Assembly: GCF_004799445.1 (NCBI RefSeq)
Contig: NZ_SSNA01000124.1
Span: 1 to 38,034, forward strand
Reading direction: 5' to 3'
From: Bradyrhizobium sp.
Lineage (GTDB): Bacteria > Pseudomonadota > Alphaproteobacteria > Rhizobiales > Xanthobacteraceae
DNA length: 38,034 nt
Shown here: in pieces, positions 7,215 to 14,768 of the stretch
Layout of the letters: every line of letters begins with the position of its first letter
Position numbering within the stretch: position 1 is the first letter of the stretch
Made by a program: the position numbers and the translations under genes
The notes under the pieces: model-generated
Database searches by the model: none
Told to the model about the DNA's origin: nothing
What the model saw: the letters and a program-made list of their open reading frames with translations, nothing else

Positions 7215-7322
7215 GACGTCATTCCGGGATGGTGCGTCAGCACCAGACCTCAGATGTGCAATTGCACATCGGGGAATCTCGAGATTCCGGGTTCGATGTT
7301 TTGCATCGCCCCCGAATGACGT
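7215..7322. repeat. Palindromic intergenic repeat, CGTCATTCCGGG family, with nested perfect palindromes
   Basis: The outer arms GACGTCATTCCGGG and CCCCGAATGACGTC enclose two perfect internal palindromes: GATGTGCAATTGCACATC (7253-7270) and GGAATCTCGAGATTCC (7273-7288). The outer arms match those of the element at 30455-30590. It lies between convergent genes and could fold in transcripts from both. Confidence 0.7.
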
Positions 7323-7372
7323 CCTTGAAATGCTTCATCCCCGGCACACAATCGGACCGAGGCTTCCAAAAA

Positions 7373-7591
7373 TCAGCCCTGCTCGACCAGATCGTCCTCG
7401 AGGATCGCCATCTGGAACTGAAATGAGCGATCGTCGTCCTCGTCGTCGACGAACAGCACGCCGATGAATTCCTCGCCGATATAGACCTCGGCCGAATCAT
7501 CCTTCTTGGGCCGCGGCACCACCCGTATCTTGGGATTGCCGAACAGGCGCTTGAGGTAGGCGTCGAGTTTCCTGACTTCCTGAACGTCCAC
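7373..7591 (-). CDS. DUF3126 family protein
   Basis: 72 residues from a GTG at 7589-7591, chosen because GGAG precedes it at 7 bases and because the family begins with DVQEVRKLDAYLKR. Longer starts upstream add sequence unlike the family. The body VVPRPKKDDSAEVYIGEEF and the acidic stretch LFVDDEDDDRSF are characteristic. The family is found in Alphaproteobacteria and has no known function. It lies about 190 bases downstream of cysE on the same strand, an association I recall from related genomes, so a link to cysteine synthesis is possible but unproven. Confidence 0.85.
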   Translation of the reverse strand: MDVQEVRKLDAYLKRLFGNPKIRVVPRPKKDDSAEVYIGEEFIGVLFVDDEDDDRSFQFQMAILEDDLVEQG

Positions 7592-7777
7592 GGCGGTCTC
7601 CAATACGATCTTGCGGTTTCGGGAAGTCTTAGGACGGGACGGAGCGAACCGCCAGTCATATCCCTTGAACCTTACACCCGGTTCAAGGGCCTTATAACTT
7701 GCGCGCCGTCCGATCGCAAAACCGTTATTCGCCCCTCGGGGCAAATCACGGCCCGGCCTGGCGGAATGTGCCGGAAA

Positions 7778-8608
7778 TCAAAGTCCGATCGCGTTGATCA
7801 TTTGATCCATGGTGCGCGACGGCTCGGCACAGCCGGCCTCGCCGACGATCCTGGCGGGAACGCCGGCCACCGTCACGTTGTGAGGTACCGGCTTGACCAC
7901 CACCGAGCCCGCGGCGATCCGGGCGCAATGGCCGACCTCGATATTGCCGAGAATCTTCGCGCCCGCCCCGATCAATACGCCATGGCGGATTTTGGGATGG
8001 CGGTCCTCGTTCTCCTTGCCGGTGCCGCCGAGCGTGACGCCGTGCAGGATCGAGACGTCATCCTCGATCACCGCGGTCTCGCCGCACACGAACCCGGTGG
8101 CGTGATCCAGGAAAATGCCGCGGCCGATCCGGGCCGCCGGATTGATGTCGGTCTGGAATACCGCGGACGAACGGCTCTGCAGGTACCAGGCAAAATCCTT
8201 GCGGCCTTTTTGATAGAGCCAATGCGCCAGACGGTGGGTCTGCAGCGCGTGGAAACCCTTGAAATAAAGCAGCGGGTCGATGAAGCGCGAGGTCGCGGGA
8301 TCGCGATCGTAAACCGCCACCATATCCGCGCGGAAGGCATTGCCGAGGTCAGGATCGTCCCGCAGCGCCTCGTCGAAGGTCTGACGAATCAGATCGCCCG
8401 ACAGCGCCGAGTGATCGAGACGCTCGGCGATGCGGTGCACCACCGAATCTTCCAGCCGGTCGTGATGCAGCACGGTCGAGTAGATGAAGGAGGCGAGCTC
8501 CGGCTCGCGACGAACGATATCCTCCGCCTCGGAACGCACGCGATCCCAGATCGGATCGAGCGCCGCAAGTTTCGCGCCCGCTTGCGGATTGATCTGATGC
8601 TTTGCCAT
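7778..8608 (-). CDS. cysE: Serine O-acetyltransferase
   Basis: 276 residues. It transfers acetyl from acetyl-CoA to L-serine, giving O-acetylserine, the first step of cysteine synthesis in the cytosol. The N-terminal helical domain (DPIWDRVRSEAEDIVRREP ... SFIYSTVLHH) and the C-terminal left-handed beta-helix of hexapeptide repeats are both present. Catalytic features include FQTDINPAARIGRG, LDHATGFVCGET, ILHGVTLGGTGK and DRHPKI, with the active His in the HPKI region. The last residues (TMDQMINAIGL) end in a hydrophobic/Ile-containing tail like those that dock into cysteine synthase. DUF3126 follows it. No T-box or other cis-element was seen upstream. Confidence 0.95.
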   Translation of the reverse strand: MAKHQINPQAGAKLAALDPIWDRVRSEAEDIVRREPELASFIYSTVLHHDRLEDSVVHRIAERLDHSALSGDLIRQTFDEALRDDPDLGNAFRADMVAVYDRDPATSRFIDPLLYFKGFHALQTHRLAHWLYQKGRKDFAWYLQSRSSAVFQTDINPAARIGRGIFLDHATGFVCGETAVIEDDVSILHGVTLGGTGKENEDRHPKIRHGVLIGAGAKILGNIEVGHCARIAAGSVVVKPVPHNVTVAGVPARIVGEAGCAEPSRTMDQMINAIGL

Positions 8609-8876
8609 GCTGCTCTCGCAAATTCCTTGAAGGCCCGATAGGACAACATAGCACGGCGGGCGGACTTCTGTCCCGGGCCACTCACACCAAGGTGAACGCC
8701 GGCGTAACCCTTGAGTACCCGCTAAAATATTGAAGCGACGGGCTTTCTTCGCTCAAACCAAGACCCGCCTTTCCAAAAGCGTTGGGGGACGTCCGACTAT
8801 TGGTGGATTTCCGTAACCCATCCAACCCGGGCATGGTGGCCGAAAATCCGGGAGAGGCAGCATTACTACGCAGATT

Positions 8877-10232
8877 TTGCAGGCGCGCGCCGCTCACCGG
8901 GTTTCGGTTTGGGCAGCGACCGTCGCCATTCCCTTGATGCTGCTCGCGCCCGCGTTCTGGAACCGTTATCCCTTGCTGCAGTGGGACACCGGCGGCTACC
9001 TGGCGCGGTGGTATGAAGGCTATCTCGTCCCCAGCCGCTCCACGGTGTTTGGCCTCTATTTGCATTTCGGCGAGGGCTCGGGTTTCTGGATCAATCTGGG
9101 GATTCAGGCGCTGGCGACGCTGTGGATACTGCAACTGACGCTGCGCGTGCTGGGCATGGTCAGGCCGCTGCGGCTATTGCGAATGAGCCTCGCGCTGATC
9201 CTGACCACGGCCCTGCCCTGGCTCGCCAGCATGCTGCTGACCGATATCTTCGCCGGCCTTTCGGTGTTGTCGCTGTTTATTCTGGTGCTGCACGGTGACA
9301 AGATTTCCGGAATCGAGAAATTCGCGTTGTTCGTCTTCACCGCCTTCGCGGCCGGCACCCACAGCGCCACGTTGGCCGTATTGCTGGGGCTATGCTGCGT
9401 GGGCTGGATCGCGCGGCCCTTGCTGCGGGATCGGATTGCGGTTGTGGGACTGGCGCAGGGCAGCCTCACCATCGTTGCCGGCGCCGCCATGCTGCTGTCC
9501 GCCAATTGCGCGCTGTCCGGACAACTGGCGTGGACCCCCGGCGGCTATGGCGTCGCGTTCGGACGGATGCTGCAGGACGGCATCGTCGCACAATACCTGC
9601 GGGATCACTGTCCGGAGCAGCAGTTCAAGCTTTGTCCCTATCGCGATCAACTACCGGCCAACGCCGATCAGTTCCTGTGGGGCAGAAGCGTGTTCAACGC
9701 CCTCGGCCGCTTCCAGGGACTGAATGACGAAATGGGTTTCATCGTCACCCATTCGCTGGCGGAATATCCGCTCTGGCAAACGGAGGCTGCGATTGTCGCC
9801 ACCGCCCGGCAACTGGTCGAGGTCGCGACCGGCGAAGGAACCGACGTCACCGATTATCATACCTACGGCATCATCGAGCGTTACATACCGGCGCAGCGCG
9901 TGGCGATGCGCGCGGCGCGTCAGCAGCACGGCGGCATCAATTTCGCAGGCGTCAACTGGCTCCACGTCCCGGTCGCTCTGGTCTCGATGTTGCTGGTATT
10001 CGCCCTGTTCGGGCGCGCCATCTTGCGGCGCAAGGCCGACGACCTGGCGCTGCTCGCCGGCACGGTTGCCCTGGCGCTGCTCGGCAACGCCGTTGTGTGC
10101 GGCGTCATATCGGGGCCGCATGATCGCTACGGCGCGCGTTTGGCGTGGATCGCAACCTTCGTGGCGCTGATCGCGGCCGTGAGAGGCTTCAGCCGGGACG
10201 AAGCACCACGCGAGGATTCATCTTCGCTGTGA
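8877..10232 (+). CDS. Polytopic membrane protein, function unknown
   Basis: 451 residues with about ten hydrophobic segments (for example 11-28, 75-95, 105-140, 152-176, 365-385, 395-420, 425-440) and a periplasmic-type central region of about 130 residues (WTPGGYGVAFGRMLQDGIVA ... HTYGIIERYIPAQR) with two Cys. An early loop QWDTGGYLARWY between TM1 and TM2 carries an Asp, as in GT-C-type glycosyltransferases; this resemblance is only suggestive. No ATG is available at the 5' end. A TTG at 8877 is used here, but GGGAGAGG at 8850-8857 is better spaced for an ATT at 8862. The 3' end overlaps the convergent hydrolase gene by 15 bases. Confidence 0.75.
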   Translation: MQARAAHRVSVWAATVAIPLMLLAPAFWNRYPLLQWDTGGYLARWYEGYLVPSRSTVFGLYLHFGEGSGFWINLGIQALATLWILQLTLRVLGMVRPLRLLRMSLALILTTALPWLASMLLTDIFAGLSVLSLFILVLHGDKISGIEKFALFVFTAFAAGTHSATLAVLLGLCCVGWIARPLLRDRIAVVGLAQGSLTIVAGAAMLLSANCALSGQLAWTPGGYGVAFGRMLQDGIVAQYLRDHCPEQQFKLCPYRDQLPANADQFLWGRSVFNALGRFQGLNDEMGFIVTHSLAEYPLWQTEAAIVATARQLVEVATGEGTDVTDYHTYGIIERYIPAQRVAMRAARQQHGGINFAGVNWLHVPVALVSMLLVFALFGRAILRRKADDLALLAGTVALALLGNAVVCGVISGPHDRYGARLAWIATFVALIAAVRGFSRDEAPREDSSSL

Positions 10233-10970
10233 GAGAAAATCCAGCACGCCTGTCTTGTAGACCTTGTCGCCCACCGCCCGCATGTGGTCGCGGTTGGGAA
10301 TATCGAGCACTTGCGAACCGGGAATGATTTTTCCGAGCGCTTGCGCTGACCCGGCGATCTCGTCCGAGGTCCCGACCGCGATCAGCACCGGCACGTTGAT
10401 CCCGGCGGCATCCTCTCTCGACATCAGGCGCCGCGAGCCGCGCAGGCAGGCCGCCAGCGCCCGGCGATCCGAACGGGTCTGGTCGGCGAAAGCGCGGAAC
10501 GTCCGCCCCACCGGATCGGTCACGTCATCGAGCGAGTCGGCCTCCAGCGCTTCGGCGACGTTCTCGCCGGGGCCACCGCCCTCGATCAGGCCGATTCCGA
10601 TGCCGCCGAAGATCGCCGAGCGCAGCCGTTCCGGCCGGCTCTGCGCCAGCATGGCGGTCATCCGCGATCCCAGCGAATAGCCCATGACATCGGCCCGCTC
10701 GATGTCGAGATGATCCATCAGCGCGGCGATATCGCCGGCCATGGTGGCGATCTCATATTCGCGCGCGTCGTAGAGTTTGCCGGAATCGCCATGGCCGCGA
10801 TTGTCGAATGCGATGACGCGGCGGCCGTTCTTCTTCAGTTCCGAAACCCAGGTCGGATACACCCAGTTCACATTCTTGGTCGACGCAAATCCGTGCACGA
10901 GCAGGATCGGATCGCCCTCGCCTTCGTCGAGATAGGCAATTTCAACAGCGCCGTTATGAAAACTCGGCAT
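10218..10970 (-). CDS. Alpha/beta hydrolase
   Basis: 250 residues, the usual size for a cytosolic alpha/beta hydrolase without a lid insertion. The oxyanion motif LLVHGFAS (about 24-30) leads; the nucleophile is Ser99 in GYSLGS; Asp203 (VGTSDE) and His229 (NRDHM) complete the triad. FDNRGHGDSGK is the conserved loop after strand 4. Such enzymes hydrolyse small esters, lactones or C-C bonds, and the substrate cannot be told here. The 3' end overlaps the convergent membrane-protein gene. No partner gene is adjacent on the same strand. Confidence 0.9.
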   Translation of the reverse strand: MPSFHNGAVEIAYLDEGEGDPILLVHGFASTKNVNWVYPTWVSELKKNGRRVIAFDNRGHGDSGKLYDAREYEIATMAGDIAALMDHLDIERADVMGYSLGSRMTAMLAQSRPERLRSAIFGGIGIGLIEGGGPGENVAEALEADSLDDVTDPVGRTFRAFADQTRSDRRALAACLRGSRRLMSREDAAGINVPVLIAVGTSDEIAGSAQALGKIIPGSQVLDIPNRDHMRAVGDKVYKTGVLDFLSQRR

Positions 10971-11026
10971 CGGTCATTCCATATTTTGTTTGGGGAAAGG
11001 ATCGGAATCGAAGGCTTGGCCGAAAG

Positions 11027-12166
11027 CTAGCCGGTTGCGCCGGCGGTTGTCATCGCCGGCGAGGACAAGGCCGCCATCTGCTTTCGCAACCGTCGCGCCT
11101 TCTTGCGATCGAGCCACGACTGGGTCGCCCGCTCGGTGGTGGCCTTGATCGACGCGAGAAACCCGAACAAGGTCAGCAGCGCGCCGAACACCCACAGCGA
11201 CAGATCGAATGCACCGGCCGCCAGCAGCAATGCGCCGCGGCCCAGCATTTTCAGGATCGCGCGGGTCTGGCCGCCCTTGGCCTCCGCCAGCCGCGCCGCG
11301 CGCGCGACATCCTCCGGACCCTCGGCAATTCGCAGCGTATCGAGCGCGCCCCGCGCCCCGGCCTTCTCACTGACCCGGCCGACGTCCTTGGCAAGGCGGA
11401 CCAGCGCGCCGGCCTTCTCGGCGTGGAAGGCGGCTCTGATGGCACTCACGGTCTGCCCCGGGTGCATCACGGAAGCGGATGCGACGGCATTCTGCAGCAT
11501 CGGCGTATCGACGGCCTCGCGCGCCGAACGTCCGGCCCATTCGGTGAGCCCCTCGCCCAGACGCCCGACCTTGCGGGCGTCCTTGACCAGCGTGAGACCG
11601 GCGCGCAGCGGTGCGACGCCACCGACGGAGACATAGGTCGCCGCCGTCACCGCAAGCCCGGCGGTGGCAAGGCCCAGCACCAGGCGATCGGTGTCCTCGC
11701 CCATCACGAGGTGCTTGCTTTCGCGAACCACATCGCGGATGTCGCCAAACACGAACAGGTCGCCCGCGACCGTGCCCGACAGGCTCCCGACGTCATCGGC
11801 ATTCCCGGTCACCAGCCCGGTGGCAAAGCGCCTGGCAAAATGCGACGACGAGTTTTCCTCTGTGACGGCGTCGCTGACGCGTTGCGCCAACTCGCCCGGA
11901 AGGGAAACGTCCTTCTCCCTGGCGAGGTCGACAAAGCTGTTGGCAAGACCCGCGTCACCGGCGGCGAGCGCGGCCTCGATCTGATCCGCGACAACTATTT
12001 GGCTATTCCGCAGGGCAGAATTGAGCTGGATATCGGAGAGTTCAGCGGGATCGTCCTGCGCCGCCAGGATGGCGAAAGCGTCGCGCGCATGCGGCCACAG
12101 CACGGTCAGCGCAGCACCGCTTACCGTCATCACCGCCAGTAGCCAACCGATCCGCGACCGATTCAT
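11027..12166 (-). CDS. Large alanine-rich membrane protein, function unknown
   Basis: 379 residues from the ATG at 12164-12166 (MNRSRIGWLLAVMT). An earlier start at 12223 is possible but adds a non-typical stretch. An N-terminal TM or uncleaved signal lies at about 7-25. A soluble part with acidic helices follows (QIEAALAAGDAGLANSFVDL). Two central hydrophobic stretches come next (GLATAGLAVTAATYVSVGG and the region after it), then an amphipathic region rich in Ala/Arg, and a C-terminal hairpin (LLLAAGAFDLSLWVFGALLTLFGFLASI). It ends in a basic tail (RKKARRLRKQM). No catalytic motif is visible. No operon partners are seen. Confidence 0.75.
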   Translation of the reverse strand: MNRSRIGWLLAVMTVSGAALTVLWPHARDAFAILAAQDDPAELSDIQLNSALRNSQIVVADQIEAALAAGDAGLANSFVDLAREKDVSLPGELAQRVSDAVTEENSSSHFARRFATGLVTGNADDVGSLSGTVAGDLFVFGDIRDVVRESKHLVMGEDTDRLVLGLATAGLAVTAATYVSVGGVAPLRAGLTLVKDARKVGRLGEGLTEWAGRSAREAVDTPMLQNAVASASVMHPGQTVSAIRAAFHAEKAGALVRLAKDVGRVSEKAGARGALDTLRIAEGPEDVARAARLAEAKGGQTRAILKMLGRGALLLAAGAFDLSLWVFGALLTLFGFLASIKATTERATQSWLDRKKARRLRKQMAALSSPAMTTAGATG

Positions 12167-12436
12167 CCCGAAAATCTCGATGTTGCCGTCCCCCAGACAT
12201 GGGGTGCCGCTTTTACGACACAACGGCCCCGACGAAAGAAGGGCTTCTCTGGGACGACAAGATTGTGTCGAATTTGCATGAGCAAATCAGCGGTCGGGGC
12301 TCCCGTCCGGTGGTTCGGAACTTGCGGTTCCCGACACTAGGAATCAACTGCAGCCGACAGTATGGTTGCGTCGCATGTCGACGGTGCGGCGTCGTGTTGG
12401 TTGCGTCTGCCTCTGTCCCTACCCAAGGTGAATTCG

Positions 12437-12682
12437 ATGTCCGATCATGTCGTCCCGCACTTTCACAACGATGCCGGCGTTTCCGTCATCGAGATCGGCT
12501 CGCAAGAATTCATGTGCGTGGGCGCCAATCCGCCTTTCGACCACCCGCATGTTTTCCTCGATCTCGGCAACGACAACGAGATCATCTGCCCCTATTGCTC
12601 GACACTCTATCGCTATGCCGCCGACCTCAAGGCCGGCGAAGCACGGCCGCCCGAATGCGTGCTGAAAGATAAGGTCGCCTGA
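12437..12682 (+). CDS. zf-CHCC zinc-finger protein (NDUFS6-like)
   Basis: 81 residues from the ATG at 12437, with AAGGTG upstream. The zinc ligands Cys27, His36/His38, Cys51 and Cys54 (CPYCSTLYRY) match the CHCC zinc-finger domain found in the mitochondrial complex I subunit NDUFS6 and in alphaproteobacterial homologues. By family it binds one zinc ion and supports complex I assembly, but its role in bacteria that carry it far from the nuo genes is unsettled. The FAD monooxygenase starts eight bases after its stop, so the two are probably co-transcribed. Confidence 0.9.
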   Translation: MSDHVVPHFHNDAGVSVIEIGSQEFMCVGANPPFDHPHVFLDLGNDNEIICPYCSTLYRYAADLKAGEARPPECVLKDKVA

Positions 12683-12690
12683 AACGGCCG

Positions 12691-13893
12691 GTGGCGGCGT
12701 CTCGCACCATCATCGTCGCGGGTGCCGGGATCGGTGGATTGACCGCATCGCTGGCGCTGGCGCGAGAGGGTTTTCGCGTCGTCGTGCTCGAAAAGGCCGA
12801 ACGCCTGGAGGAAGCCGGCGCCGGCCTTCAGCTGTCGCCCAATGCCAGTCGCGTGCTGATCGATCTCGGCTTGCAGCCGCGGCTTGCGCCCCGTGCGGTG
12901 ACACCCGACGCCATCAGCCTGATGAACGCGCGCAACGGCGGCGAAATCATCCGCCTGCCGCTCGGGGACGCCGCGATATTTCAGCCTGACGCGCCCTATT
13001 GGGTCATGCACCGCGCCGATCTGCAGGCGGCGCTACAGGCCCATGTCAGCGACAATCCCGACATCGAGTTGCGGCTCGGCTGCCAGTTCGATGACGTCGG
13101 CACTCATGCCAAGGGGCTGACCGTCGTCCAGCGCAGCGGCATGGCGCGCCAGCAGGAGCTGGCGGTGGCGCTGGTCGGCGCCGACGGAATCTGGTCGGCG
13201 GTCCGGCATCATCTATTTCCAGAAGTGCAGCCGCGGTTTTCGGGTCTGATCGCCTGGCGCGGCACGCTCGATATGACGCAGTTGCCGCGCGAATTCACCT
13301 CCTGCCGCGTGCAGCTCTGGATGGGGCCGAACGCCCACCTCGTCGCCTATCCGATCTCGGGCTCGCGCCAGATCAATGTCGTCGCGGTGGTATCGGGAAC
13401 ATGGAACCGGCCGGGCTGGAGCGCGCCCGGCGAGGCCAACGAAATCAAGAACGCGTTTGCCGCGGCGCGATGGCATGCCGTGCCGCGGATGGTGATTGGC
13501 GCCGTCGATCAGTGGCGGAAATGGGCGCTGTTCACGGTCCCCGATGGCGGCGAATGGATCGGCGGCGCCACCGCTCTGCTGGGGGACGCCTCCCACGCCA
13601 TGCTGCCGTTCGCCGCCCAGGGCGCCGCCATGGCGATCGAGGACGCCGCGGTGCTCGCCAAATGCCTCGGTGAAACCCAAAACGAGGGCGGACCGACCAT
13701 CCCCGCCGCGCTGAAGCGCTACGCGCGCCTGCGCCGGCCGCGCGTGGCCCGGGTTCAGCGCGCCGCGCGGCAGGCCGGGCGCATCTATCATCTCTCCGGC
13801 CCCCTCGCGGTCGCGCGTGACCTTGTCATCAGGGCGATGGGCCCAAGGCACATGCTGGCGCGACAGAACTGGATCTACGACTGGCGTGTGTGA
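12691..13893 (+). CDS. FAD-dependent aromatic-ring monooxygenase (salicylate hydroxylase-like)
   Basis: 400 residues from a GTG start. The Rossmann motif GAGIGGLTASLALAREG lies at the N-terminus and VVVLEKAE follows. The mid-protein motif LVGADGIWSAVR is the DG fingerprint of class A flavoprotein hydroxylases. GDASHAMLPFAAQGAAMAIE near residue 300 is the GD motif that binds the FAD ribityl chain. Family members hydroxylate salicylate, 3-hydroxybenzoate or related aromatic acids with NAD(P)H and oxygen. No ring-cleavage genes are adjacent, so the substrate is open; an aromatic-acid or ubiquinone-type ring are both possible. It follows the zinc-finger gene by eight bases. Confidence 0.9.
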   Translation: MAASRTIIVAGAGIGGLTASLALAREGFRVVVLEKAERLEEAGAGLQLSPNASRVLIDLGLQPRLAPRAVTPDAISLMNARNGGEIIRLPLGDAAIFQPDAPYWVMHRADLQAALQAHVSDNPDIELRLGCQFDDVGTHAKGLTVVQRSGMARQQELAVALVGADGIWSAVRHHLFPEVQPRFSGLIAWRGTLDMTQLPREFTSCRVQLWMGPNAHLVAYPISGSRQINVVAVVSGTWNRPGWSAPGEANEIKNAFAAARWHAVPRMVIGAVDQWRKWALFTVPDGGEWIGGATALLGDASHAMLPFAAQGAAMAIEDAAVLAKCLGETQNEGGPTIPAALKRYARLRRPRVARVQRAARQAGRIYHLSGPLAVARDLVIRAMGPRHMLARQNWIYDWRV

Positions 13894-13926
13894 GGTGGGC
13901 TGCGCGCGGGCGCTTACGCTGCCTGC

Positions 13927-14370
13927 TCAGTAGACCGCGTTGCCGGACCGCACCGACGAATGCCCCGGCCTGTCATTGGTCGGCGGCACACTCGCGGTGG
14001 CGGGTTTGGCCGCCGCCGGCGGCGTGTCATGGCATTTGTTGTTGCGCCAGGCTTCGTCCGCATTCTTCGCTTGCCCGCGTACGGCGATGTATTCATTGCG
14101 ATAGGCGAGTTCGGCCACCACGGGACCGGCGACACCGGTCTGCGCTTTCGCGATCAGACCTTGCAGCTCCGCCCCGCGGTTGGCGAGGTTCTTGCGCTCG
14201 ACCTCCAACTGCTTGCACTCGTAAAGGTCGTATTTCGCGGGATCGGCGAACGCCGACGTCATGCCCTCGCTCATGTCGGCGCAGCCGCCAAGCGGAAAGC
14301 CCAACGCAAGCAGCGCCACGACGGCGACGGCGCGCGGCGACGGCCGGGAGCGGGTAAGCGAGGCGATCAT
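13927..14370 (-). CDS. Putative lipoprotein
   Basis: 147 residues from the ATG at 14368-14370, chosen for AAGG at short distance; an ATG 24 bases upstream has no ribosome site. The signal AVAVVALLALGFPLGGC ends in a lipobox (L-G-G-C). The mature part has one helix-rich region (YECKQLEVERKNLANRGAEL) with a Cys pair (ECK, NKC) and a Pro/Ala-rich disordered tail. No domain is recognised. It is convergent with the monooxygenase gene, with 33 bases between stops. Confidence 0.75.
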   Translation of the reverse strand: MIASLTRSRPSPRAVAVVALLALGFPLGGCADMSEGMTSAFADPAKYDLYECKQLEVERKNLANRGAELQGLIAKAQTGVAGPVVAELAYRNEYIAVRGQAKNADEAWRNNKCHDTPPAAAKPATASVPPTNDRPGHSSVRSGNAVY

Positions 14371-14538
14371 GCGACCTTGGTAATCCGACAACATTGAGGT
14401 TGCGTAAAGCAGCCGCAGGTGTCGGCATTGAGGCTTTGCCTTGTCAACCGGTCTCGCTTAAGGAAGGGGCGCGTTTGTGCGCCCGAGCTAATTCCACTCG
14501 GCCAAAAAACGCGCTAAGTATCTGATTTGGCGACCAAA

Positions 14539-14625
14539 GCGGACGTGGCGGAACTGGTAGACGCAAGGGACTTAAAATCCCTCGATGGCAACGTCGTGTG
14601 GGTTCGAGTCCCACCGCCCGCACCA
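14539..14625 (+). tRNA. tRNA-Leu (anticodon TAA)
   Basis: An 87-base tRNA gene including an encoded CCA end. The anticodon loop CTTAAAA places TAA at 14573-14575, reading UUA. A long class II variable arm follows (TCGATGGCAACGTCGT region), then the T arm with TTCGAGT between GTGGG and CCCAC. The acceptor stem is GCGGACG with CGCCCGC. Position A5 faces C68, a mismatch in the fifth pair, where a U would be expected at 68. D-arm residues GGCGGAACTGGTAGAC are standard. A 6-bp stem-loop (GGGCGC...GCGCCC at 14467-14484) lies upstream. Confidence 0.95.
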
Positions 14626-14768
14626 GAATAGCCGTGCCGCCGGGTTTGGCTTGTGGCCGAACCGATCGTCTGGCGCTTTCCGTTTACGCTCTGACCGGCG
14701 TCGGTTAGGCTCCGATCCAAATCGGCCCATGCAGCGCGCATGCATCCGCATCGGCTGGAGAGCTGACA

